From a virus: a DNA stretch of 39,445 nucleotides. Position 1 is the stretch's first letter, and each line of letters begins with the position of its first letter. The notes beneath the pieces were generated by a model that saw only the letters and a list, made by a program, of their open reading frames with translations, did no database searches and had not been told where the DNA came from. The position numbers and the translations under genes are program-made. The DNA lies in the IMG/VR virus record IMGVR_UViG_3300018036_000025, positions 1 through 39,445 of that record, one strand, 5' to 3'. Below are positions 22,606-28,034 of the stretch, in pieces.

Positions 22606-22669
22606 ACAGTTTGTTGATACAATCTGAATGACGGGCAGGACGTGGGTGCGATACCCACCGCCTCCACCA
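22606..22669 (+). ncRNA. ssrA: tmRNA acceptor half
   Basis: T-arm GTGGG (22642-22646) with CCCAC (22654-22658) around the loop TGCGATA, then CGCCTCC, A and encoded CCA (22667-22669). The loop has G where tRNAs and tmRNAs normally have U at position 55. The 5' part (22606-22620) pairs with the coding half. Confidence 0.85.
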
Positions 22670-22687
22670 TAATTACTTGAGGACAAT

Positions 22688-22831
22688 ATGTTTGATAGAC
22701 TAACAGAGTTTTTTATAAAACTGTTTAAGATACAAGAAAAGACACCAATAAGATATCTATCTGGTGTTGGTAAATCGAGTAATTATGATGGGGGCGAAAT
22801 AGGATCGACTGACGTAAACAGGAAAGAGTAG
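22688..22831 (+). CDS. possible small gene inside the tmRNA spacer
   Basis: ATG at 22688 with GAGGA upstream (22679-22683) opens a 47-residue frame that fills the spacer between the tmRNA halves and runs 42 bases into the coding half before TAG (22829-22831). The start MFDRLTEFFIKLFKIQEK is amphipathic; the part encoded by tmRNA sequence is polar. Spacers of permuted tmRNAs are normally removed, so translation would have to precede processing. It may be a real coincidence-free gene or chance. Confidence 0.35.
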   Translation: MFDRLTEFFIKLFKIQEKTPIRYLSGVGKSSNYDGGEIGSTDVNRKE

Positions 22832-22953
22832 AACTGTGGGATGACCGCCTAATAAGTCAAAACAAAGTAAATGCAAACGATAACATTGCATATGAAGATA
22901 TTCGCCTAGCGGCATAATCTTCTGGGTGTCGTAGGGACGCCTGGAAACAGAAG
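22790..22953 (+). ncRNA. ssrA: tmRNA coding half
   Basis: Starts with GGGGGCGAAATAGGATCGAC, the conserved tmRNA 5' end with the D-loop analogue. After the tag stop, CTTCTG/CAGAAG (22919-22924, 22948-22953) enclose GGTGTC/GACGCC (22925-22930, 22936-22941), the stem expected behind the tag. Exact 3' end unknown; a further palindrome GAAGCAATTGCTTC (22953-22966) follows. Confidence 0.85.
22873..22917 (+). other. tmRNA proteolysis tag frame
   Basis: From resume codon GCA (22873) to TAA (22915-22917): ANDNIAYEDIRLAA, 14 codons. The ANDN start and LAA end fit known tags. AAAT precedes the resume codon, keeping the A expected four bases upstream. Confidence 0.8.
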
Positions 22954-23005
22954 AAGCAATTGCTTCACCCTACATTTTACACACATACACACAAGGAGAA
23001 ATAGT

Positions 23006-23224
23006 ATGAGTAATCCATTCGATTTGCGCTTCTCTATGATTGAGAGTGCTAAACAACTGCTCACAGAGCAATATCACACTGATATCAGCAATATTAAAGA
23101 GAAATACTTTGCAGATAGAGAAGCGGGATTAGATGTTTCTTTTCCTGAACTTCCTGCATTTCCAACATTCGAAGATATCAGCAAACTAGCAAATGAGATG
23201 AATTCTTTCGTTTCACAACGCTAA
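23006..23224 (+). CDS. conserved small T4-like protein
   Basis: 72 residues: NPFDLRFSMIESAKQLLTEQ, then a charged middle and FPTFEDISKLANEMNSFVS. I recognise this layout (NPFDLR start, YPTFEDI end) from small conserved proteins of marine T4-like phages, function unknown. AAGGAG precedes the ATG. It directly follows the tmRNA and its stop is followed by a terminator. Confidence 0.75.
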   Translation: MSNPFDLRFSMIESAKQLLTEQYHTDISNIKEKYFADREAGLDVSFPELPAFPTFEDISKLANEMNSFVSQR

Positions 23225-23237
23225 GGTGGTAATAATG

Positions 23238-23277
23238 AGAAGTCAAGTGGTTTTCTGCTTGACTTCTTTCTTCTTTT
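23238..23277 (+). terminator. terminator hairpin containing the next promoter's -35 box
   Basis: AGAAGTCAAG (23238-23247) pairs perfectly with CTTGACTTCT (23258-23267) around ten bases, followed by a T/C-rich run (TTCTTCTTTT). The 3' arm holds TTGACT, the -35 box of the next promoter. Confidence 0.75.
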
Positions 23278-23287
23278 ATAGTATACT
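23259..23287 (+). promoter_or_regulatory. sigma70-type promoter of the hydrolase gene
   Basis: TTGACT (23259-23264), 17-bp spacer, TATACT (23282-23287). The predicted start near 23294 is the first base of the gene's ATG. Confidence 0.78.
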
Positions 23288-23293
23288 GTGTAC

Positions 23294-23824
23294 ATGATGA
23301 AAAAAACAATTGTGTTAACAGCATTAGTTGCTTCTGCAATCGCTTATAAGTCAAGCGGATCAAGTGCAGAGGTTGCAACCGAAACATTTACTATTGATGC
23401 AGAAACAACTTGTCTCGCAAAAAATATGTACTTTGAAGCAAAGGGACAACCCAAAGCAGGTCAGATTGCAGTATCACTAGTTGTTATGAACCGCGTTAAG
23501 GATTCAAGATTTCCTAACACTATATGTGAAGTGGTGCATCAAGGACCAACATCTAAGTGGTGGAAAGAAGAACACGACAAAGATGTTCCAATTAGAAATA
23601 AGTGTCAGTTTAGTTGGTTCTGTGATGGCAAGTCTGACGAAATTAACGATGTGTACGCATACTCAGGACTATATCTTTTAGCGACAAAAGTATTAGATGG
23701 TCGTTATGATGGTATGATTGAGGGGTCGACACATTATCATGCAACTTATGTAAATCCTTATTGGGCAAAGACGAAAACATATATTGCTCAAATAGGTGAC
23801 CACATTTTTTATAGATGGGATTAA
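23294..23824 (+). CDS. SleB-like cell wall hydrolase, exported
   Basis: 176 residues. A hydrophobic signal sequence (KKTIVLTALVASAIAYKSSG) is followed by a SleB/Hydrolase_2-type domain: TCLAKNMYFEAKGQPKAGQI with a catalytic-type Glu, NRVKDSRFPNTICEVVHQ and STHYHATYVNPYWAKT. Members cut the glycan or peptide part of peptidoglycan. With a signal peptide it would reach the periplasm without a holin. ATG at 23294 or 23297; no ribosome binding site, and the promoter predicts a leaderless mRNA. Separate from the GH108 endolysin, so perhaps for entry, egress or wall remodelling. Confidence 0.85.
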   Translation: MMKKTIVLTALVASAIAYKSSGSSAEVATETFTIDAETTCLAKNMYFEAKGQPKAGQIAVSLVVMNRVKDSRFPNTICEVVHQGPTSKWWKEEHDKDVPIRNKCQFSWFCDGKSDEINDVYAYSGLYLLATKVLDGRYDGMIEGSTHYHATYVNPYWAKTKTYIAQIGDHIFYRWD

Positions 23825-23830
23825 AATAAT

Positions 23831-24064
23831 ATGACTACAAATCCAGAACCGATGACTCCAAGAAGATTTTCTAATATAGTAGAAGGTATAGTAAGAGAAA
23901 AGCAAGTTAATTATATGGATGCAATTCTTATTTATTGTGAGAAACATGAACTTGAACCTGAAGACATTCGTAAGTTTGTAAGTAAAACACTTAAAGAAAA
24001 AGTAGCATTAAATGCACAAGACTTGCATTATCTTCCTAAGACAACTGCAGAATTGCCGGTATGA
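23831..24064 (+). CDS. 33: late transcription coactivator gp33
   Basis: 77 residues. RFSNIVEGIVREKQVNYMDA, ILIYCEKHELEPEDIRKFVS and a C-terminal LHYLPKTTAELPV correspond to marine T4-like gp33 proteins, which bridge the sliding clamp and RNA polymerase at TATAAATA promoters. Position two genes before 32 and one before 59 agrees with T4 order (33-59-32). It links directly to the late promoters found in this window. Confidence 0.82.
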   Translation: MTTNPEPMTPRRFSNIVEGIVREKQVNYMDAILIYCEKHELEPEDIRKFVSKTLKEKVALNAQDLHYLPKTTAELPV

Positions 24065-24591
24065 TGACAGAAATTGATTTATGGTCAACTCGACTGTATG
24101 AGTTTTACTTTTCGGAGGACCAGATTGACGCATCCAGACTTGAACTTGATGCATATAGAAATAAAAATTCTAAGAATAAACAAAGTCCAGCATTATATTA
24201 TACCACTTTTAATAATCCGACAATCTTAGATGCCGGCGATGCAACTAGTGAATTATTATCTCTTGTAGAGTGGCAGATAACAAAGCACACAAAACAAAAA
24301 TGGACAATCAATTCATCTTGGGTGAACTATGTTCCTAAGAATAATGTTCATAGTATGCATAGACATGGTGATGATAATATGATGTGCGGCATTTTATATT
24401 ATGACAATATAGGTGGGACAGATTTTTATGACCCTAGAGTTCAAATATATAATGATGTTGCACAAGAGATTAAATCTGAGAAGGGAAAGTGTATATTATT
24501 TCCTGGTTGGTTGATGCATGAGATGTATCCTCACAATGAAGAAGTTGAACGTGTTACACTACCATTTAACATGAATAGAGTAGAATTGTGA
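24061..24591 (+). CDS. 2OG-Fe(II) oxygenase-like protein (copy 6)
   Basis: 176 residues. Metal site HSMHRHGDDNMMCGILYYD, distal His in FPGWLMHEMYPH, Arg in RVTLPFN. Inserted between gp33 and gp59, joined by ATGA upstream and GTGA downstream, so it is translated with replication and late-transcription factors. T4 has no gene at this position. Substrate unknown. Confidence 0.78.
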   Translation: MMTEIDLWSTRLYEFYFSEDQIDASRLELDAYRNKNSKNKQSPALYYTTFNNPTILDAGDATSELLSLVEWQITKHTKQKWTINSSWVNYVPKNNVHSMHRHGDDNMMCGILYYDNIGGTDFYDPRVQIYNDVAQEIKSEKGKCILFPGWLMHEMYPHNEEVERVTLPFNMNRVEL

Positions 24592-25229
24592 GGCAAACTT
24601 TTCGTATGAATGAATTCGATGCTTTTAATGTGTATCTTGCTTTCAAGTTACATTTCACAACAGATAGATATGATATCACTAAGACTAGAGGTGCAGTCAA
24701 AACAAAGAATGAGACCTTCTATAAAAGAAGCGACCAATTCAACTTTACTAAATTGGCAAAGGAGTTTAGTGAAGATGAGTTACCTAAGTTTTTAATTGCT
24801 AATCATGTTGATGGTAATAGATGGGGTGGAGCATTCATATATGAAGAGGCACTTCAGGTTTATAATAAATGGAAAGGTCGTCTACAGAGTTTAACACAAA
24901 ATTTTAGAGATGACCTGGAACAGATTTGCTCAGAACTTGCTTATGAAGAAGTAAACAAGTTTGACAAATGCTTTGTAGTAAAGGATGAACAACATCCATT
25001 GTTGCTACAAATGTATAGTCGTGGAGATGTAAAAATCGAAACGATGCTAATACTAGACGCTATTAACAACTATTTGTCATATTGGGACAAGACGCTAAAA
25101 GATGATTTCTTTTGGAAAGAAGAGCGGCGAAAGTTAATTAAATACCGACCTTTTCTTGATTTTGATGTTGACAAATACAAGGTAATAATGTATAGTAGAA
25201 CACAGAAATATGACGAAACTAACGTGTAA
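24588..25229 (+). CDS. 59: gp59-like helicase loader
   Basis: 213 residues, T4 gp59 size (217). The order FDAFNVYLAFKLHFTTDRYD, FYKRSDQFNFTKLAKEF, FLIANHVDGNRWGGAFIYEE and a late EERRKLIKYRPFLDF follows gp59, which loads the gp41 helicase onto gp32-coated forked DNA. GTG start overlapping the previous stop. Upstream of 32 as in T4. Confidence 0.85.
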   Translation: MRQTFRMNEFDAFNVYLAFKLHFTTDRYDITKTRGAVKTKNETFYKRSDQFNFTKLAKEFSEDELPKFLIANHVDGNRWGGAFIYEEALQVYNKWKGRLQSLTQNFRDDLEQICSELAYEEVNKFDKCFVVKDEQHPLLLQMYSRGDVKIETMLILDAINNYLSYWDKTLKDDFFWKEERRKLIKYRPFLDFDVDKYKVIMYSRTQKYDETNV

Positions 25230-25233
25230 GTCA

Positions 25234-25241
25234 TATAAATA
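25234..25241 (+). promoter_or_regulatory. T4-type late promoter
   Basis: TATAAATA, 79 bases upstream of the gene 32 start. Confidence 0.72.
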
Positions 25242-25319
25242 GTCTTATACATTATGAAACATATGTGGATAAGATAAACTTATACAACGCAATATAACGT
25301 ACATACGAGGTAAATACAA

Positions 25320-26249
25320 ATGACAAATTTTGCACAACTTAAAAAGTCTAACGACAATCTTTCACGCCTACTTAACGAAGTAGAAAAAGTAAACACCCCA
25401 CAACAATCCAACAACAGCAACAACGATGACCGCTTCTGGCGTCCAGAGTTAGATAAGTCTGGTAATGGTTTTGCTGTTATTCGTTTTCTTCCAGAGAGCG
25501 AAGGTGAAGAACTTCCTTGGGTTCGTATCTTTAATCATGGGTTTCAAGGTCCTACTGGTAAGTGGTATATTGAGAACTCTTTGACAACGCTTAATGAAAA
25601 AGACCCTGTTGCAGAGTACAACTCTGTTCTATGGAACTCTGGTACAGAAGCAAACAAAGATATCGCACGAAAGCAAAAGCGTAGACTTTCTTACATTGCC
25701 AATGTTCTCATTGTTTCTGATCCGAAGCATCCTGAGAATGAAGGTCAAGTCAAACTGTTTAAGTTTGGTAAGAAAATCTTTGATAAGATTATGGATGTGA
25801 TGAAACCTCAGTTCGAAGATGAGAGTCCTATTAACCCATTTGATCCTTGGGCAGGTACTAACTTCAAACTGAAAATTCGTAAAGTAGAAGGTTTTACTAA
25901 CTACGATAAATCAGAATTCGATAGTGTATCACCACTCTTTGAGGGTGACGATGCTAAAATCGAAGCATTGTGGAAAACACAATATAAACTGCAAGACTTT
26001 CTTGCACCTTCTAACTTCAAGTCATATGAAGAACTGAAGGCAAAACTTGATTTGGTATTGAATGCTAATGCAGATGTACCAAGTTATACTCCTTCTGCAC
26101 CTGTTAGACAACAGACCGCAGAGGAGACAGTGCCTTGGGTAGCAGAAGAGAAATCTACTACACCAACGCCAGCAATGTCAGCACCAGTACAAGAAGATGA
26201 AGATGATGAAGCAATGTCATACTTCTCCAAACTTGCCGCTGATGACTAA
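25320..26249 (+). CDS. 32: single-stranded DNA-binding protein gp32
   Basis: 309 residues (T4: 301). The N-terminal cooperativity region (FAQLKKSNDNLSRLLNEVEK) leads into the OB-fold core (FWRPELDKSGNGFAVIRFLP, VRIFNHGFQGPTGKWYIENS), and the C-terminus is acidic (EDEDDEAMSYFSKL). The Cys/His zinc site of T4 gp32 is not evident, as in many marine relatives. Binds and protects ssDNA during replication and recombination. ACGAGG precedes the ATG. Confidence 0.93.
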   Translation: MTNFAQLKKSNDNLSRLLNEVEKVNTPQQSNNSNNDDRFWRPELDKSGNGFAVIRFLPESEGEELPWVRIFNHGFQGPTGKWYIENSLTTLNEKDPVAEYNSVLWNSGTEANKDIARKQKRRLSYIANVLIVSDPKHPENEGQVKLFKFGKKIFDKIMDVMKPQFEDESPINPFDPWAGTNFKLKIRKVEGFTNYDKSEFDSVSPLFEGDDAKIEALWKTQYKLQDFLAPSNFKSYEELKAKLDLVLNANADVPSYTPSAPVRQQTAEETVPWVAEEKSTTPTPAMSAPVQEDEDDEAMSYFSKLAADD

Positions 26250-26282
26250 GAAAACTATAGGAGAAGGTGGAAGTTATTCCTT

Positions 26283-26341
26283 TGTGTGATATGCGCCTTA
26301 TACTAGTTTGGTCTACATGCGCTTGCTGTAGGTATCACACA
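26283..26341 (+). promoter_or_regulatory. structured 3' UTR element behind gene 32
   Basis: TGTGTGATA (26283-26291) pairs perfectly with TATCACACA (26333-26341). Inside, CTACA (26313-26317) pairs with TGTAG (26326-26330), stacking on the outer stem. TATGCGC and CATGCGC occur as a near direct repeat. Not followed by a T-run, so not a simple terminator. Confidence 0.5.
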
Positions 26342-26355
26342 GAAAAATAACAGTA

Positions 26356-26363
26356 TATAAATA
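26356..26363 (+). promoter_or_regulatory. T4-type late promoter just before a terminator
   Basis: TATAAATA whose predicted start (about 26370) is directly in front of the terminator at 26374-26403. Confidence 0.6.
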
Positions 26364-26373
26364 ATGTAAACTT

Positions 26374-26403
26374 AAAAAGAGGACCTTGTGTCCTCTTTTT
26401 TTT
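26374..26403 (+). terminator. strong rho-independent terminator
   Basis: AAAAAGAGGAC (26374-26384) with GTCCTCTTTTT (26390-26400) around CTTGT and continuing Ts. Ends transcripts of gene 32. Confidence 0.88.
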
Positions 26404-26410
26404 ATAAATA
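26403..26410 (+). promoter_or_regulatory. T4-type late promoter overlapping the terminator T-run
   Basis: TATAAATA beginning in the last T of the terminator; serves the gene at 26487. Confidence 0.7.
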
Positions 26411-26486
26411 GTCATAACAACTTGAGTTGAAACTTTCCCTTACAACATGATATATGATACAACACCGAAAGAGGGGTATCATCATT

Positions 26487-26942
26487 ATGTTAGCAGAATT
26501 AGCATTAGCATCTGCGGCGTTCAATACTGTAAAAGAATTCATAAGCAACGGAAAAGAACTGTACGATTGTGGTGAGCAACTGGTCGGTTATTTTGATGCA
26601 AAAAATTCTTTACAGAAAAAAGTAAATAACGCAGGCGGAAACAAATCTGACTTAGAAGAGTTTATGGCACTTGAAAAACTCAAGGCACAAGAAGATGAAC
26701 TCCGAGAGATGATGATTTATACAGGTCGTGCTGGCATGTGGCAAGACTGGTTACAATTTCAAAAGCAAGCGGCAGAGAAAAGACGCGAAGCGGAAATCGC
26801 CGCAAGAAAAGCGGCAATAGAAAGACATGAAAATATAATGGAGTGGATTCAACTTACCGCGGCATTAACCGCAGGTACGGCAGTATGTTCGCTTCTAGTG
26901 TGGTTGTTCTATACCTTTGCGTATCTACCTAAGTACGGTTAA
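26487..26942 (+). CDS. membrane-anchored coiled-coil late protein
   Basis: 151 residues from the ATG at 26487 (GAGGGG upstream); a longer frame from 26454 is less likely. Ala-rich start, long charged helix (residues 45-110, EKLKAQEDELREMMIYTGRA) and a C-terminal transmembrane segment (TAALTAGTAVCSLLVWLF). Similar proteins occur downstream of 32 or among late genes of marine T4-like phages (from memory). Function unknown. Confidence 0.7.
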   Translation: MLAELALASAAFNTVKEFISNGKELYDCGEQLVGYFDAKNSLQKKVNNAGGNKSDLEEFMALEKLKAQEDELREMMIYTGRAGMWQDWLQFQKQAAEKRREAEIAARKAAIERHENIMEWIQLTAALTAGTAVCSLLVWLFYTFAYLPKYG

Positions 26943-27035
26943 TCAACCACACATTACCGATACGACATTCATGCGTAATGCGAATGGTAAGATTGCTACT
27001 GCGAGTAGGAATTGCGTAGCAACTATGATAAGCAT
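26943..27035 (-). CDS. very small hydrophobic peptide (30 aa)
   Basis: MLIIVATQFLLAVAILPFAL then a short tail ending MCG. One transmembrane segment. It starts 4 bases behind the Fis-like gene and would be the last of the tightly packed leftward cluster, but its ribosome binding site is poor. Confidence 0.38.
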   Translation of the reverse strand: MLIIVATQFLLAVAILPFALRMNVVSVMCG

Positions 27036-27039
27036 TGTT

Positions 27040-27279
27040 CTATTCAATTGAGTACTTCTTTAACTTGTGTATCAATAGAGTACGACCGATACCTAGACGT
27101 TTTGCCGCGTGTGATTTGTTATTGTTCGAAATCGCCATCGCATCGACTATTCTTCTCTTCTCTAATTCTTCTAACTCTGTAGATAGTTTAGTCTCTGATG
27201 TTGCCCACATCTCTGCTAGATTTTTGAGTTCTGTGTACCATACGTCTTGCTCTTCTGCGTAACTTGCTGTTTGTCTCAT
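27040..27279 (-). CDS. Fis-type HTH DNA-binding protein
   Basis: 79 residues. The C-terminal 40 match the Fis/NtrC helix-turn-helix: KRRIVDAMAISNNNKSHAAK followed by RLGIGRTLLIHKLKKYSI. The N-terminal half is a helix that may dimerise. Likely a DNA-bending or regulatory protein. ATGA overlap with its upstream neighbour. Confidence 0.82.
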   Translation of the reverse strand: MRQTASYAEEQDVWYTELKNLAEMWATSETKLSTELEELEKRRIVDAMAISNNNKSHAAKRLGIGRTLLIHKLKKYSIE

Positions 27280-27473
27280 GTTGATGATGATCCTATTGGT
27301 TTACATTGCCATTCTACTGTCTGGAAAGGTCCATCAGGTGGAATCTCAGTATACTCATTTAATGCAATTTCGCATTGTTTCTGTGTATCAAACCATTGTA
27401 CGTCTTGTGATACGCATTGCATCATTTGTGTGTCTAGACATGCAGTGAGCATTATGTGCCATATTGTATTCAT
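27276..27473 (-). CDS. small exported Cys-containing protein
   Basis: 65 residues; hydrophobic N-terminus (NTIWHIMLTACLDTQMMQC), Cys at about 12, 20, 34 and 57, and a Pro-rich end. Could be exported, but the signal is short. ATGA overlaps at both ends. Function unknown. Confidence 0.6.
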   Translation of the reverse strand: MNTIWHIMLTACLDTQMMQCVSQDVQWFDTQKQCEIALNEYTEIPPDGPFQTVEWQCKPIGSSST

Positions 27474-27610
27474 TGCTTTTCTTCTTTCACTATTGGTTTA
27501 ACTGCAGTCTCACATTGTCCGCAACAGTCAGAAGTTCCGCAATTTTGATGCAATTCTGTTATCTCTTTCTTGCTCTCTGTCTTCACTTGTTGATTGTTCA
27601 TTGCTGTCAT
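27470..27610 (-). CDS. Cys-cluster microprotein (46 aa)
   Basis: ATG at 27610 (or 27601) to TGA at 27470-27472, overlapping the next start as ATGA. Contains CGTSDCCGQC, a compact cluster that could bind metal. The N-terminal half is encoded by the same bases as the end of the 27528-27713 gene in another frame (83-base overlap). Missed by size cut-offs. Confidence 0.5.
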   Translation of the reverse strand: MTAMNNQQVKTESKKEITELHQNCGTSDCCGQCETAVKPIVKEEKQ

Positions 27611-27713
27611 TTTCTTTTCTTTCTCTGTCATATAACCATTTATTCTTCATTTTAAAATTATGAATTCTCATCTTAATGTCATGAACGACTTTATCTCTAT
27701 TATCTATGCTCAT
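27528..27713 (-). CDS. small charged protein
   Basis: 61 residues, highly charged (YDRERKENDSNEQSTSEDRE), likely disordered C-terminus. ATGA overlap with the upstream gene supports the start at 27713. Unrecognised. Confidence 0.52.
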   Translation of the reverse strand: MSIDNRDKVVHDIKMRIHNFKMKNKWLYDRERKENDSNEQSTSEDREQERDNRIASKLRNF

Positions 27714-27892
27714 TTGTATACCGTCACTTTGCTAGGATCAACAGTCACTATCTTACATATTGCACTATAATCACGCTGTCTATTCATGCGATTTGCAAAA
27801 TATAAACATCTGTCTATATCGTAGAAGTACATAGGTTGCGTTCTTTGTTCGCTTCCTTGAAGCATTACGACTAGCATGAATACATGTAACAT
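27710..27892 (-). CDS. small exported protein
   Basis: 60 residues; short hydrophobic start (LHVFMLVVMLQGS) and a polar domain with two Cys (DRCLYFANRMNRQRDYSAIC). Similar short Cys-pair proteins with poor signal sequences are common in marine phages. First gene of the leftward cluster. Confidence 0.58.
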   Translation of the reverse strand: MLHVFMLVVMLQGSEQRTQPMYFYDIDRCLYFANRMNRQRDYSAICKIVTVDPSKVTVYK

Positions 27893-27938
27893 TTCTTTTG
27901 CTTTCTCTCTGTCACATGTGCATAATATTTGCTTTAAG

Positions 27939-27946
27939 TATTTATG
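27939..27946 (-). promoter_or_regulatory. late promoter variant (CATAAATA)
   Basis: CATAAATA on the minus strand, 47 bases upstream of the ATG at 27892; one mismatch from the late consensus. May drive the 26943-27892 cluster. Confidence 0.45.
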
Positions 27947-27991
27947 TTAAAACTAATTTGATTTTAATGTCAAGATGTTGACACCCAAATT

Positions 27992-27999
27992 ATAAATAA
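27992..27999 (+). promoter_or_regulatory. T4-type late promoter
   Basis: TATAAATA, 36 bases upstream of the ATG at 28035. Confidence 0.75.
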
Positions 28000-28034
28000 C
28001 TGAGTAAGACCTCAACCAATAAAGGAAACAAACA

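Larger units (their letters stand above)
22606..22953 (+). ncRNA. ssrA: permuted two-piece tmRNA (ssrA)
   Basis: Ribosome-rescue RNA in circularly permuted order: the acceptor half comes first, then a spacer, then the coding half. The 5' end of the coding half, GGGGGCG (22790-22796), pairs with CGCCTCC (22659-22665) as the acceptor stem, including a G:U at the third pair, the alanine identity element (G22792 with T22663). A second helix joins the halves: GTA/AACA (22814-22820) with TGTT/TAC (22612-22620) and AACTGT (22832-22837) with ACAGTT (22606-22611). The reading frame encodes a tag ending LAA, the ClpXP-type degron. This architecture is known from alphaproteobacteria; SmpB would come from the host. 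The tag and acceptor differ enough from any host sequence I know to need comparison. Confidence 0.88.

Noticed and set aside
22636-22669. T-arm plus CCA looks like the end of an ordinary tRNA
   Set aside because: No D-arm or anticodon arm precedes it; it pairs with the downstream GGGGGCG instead, so it is the tmRNA acceptor half.
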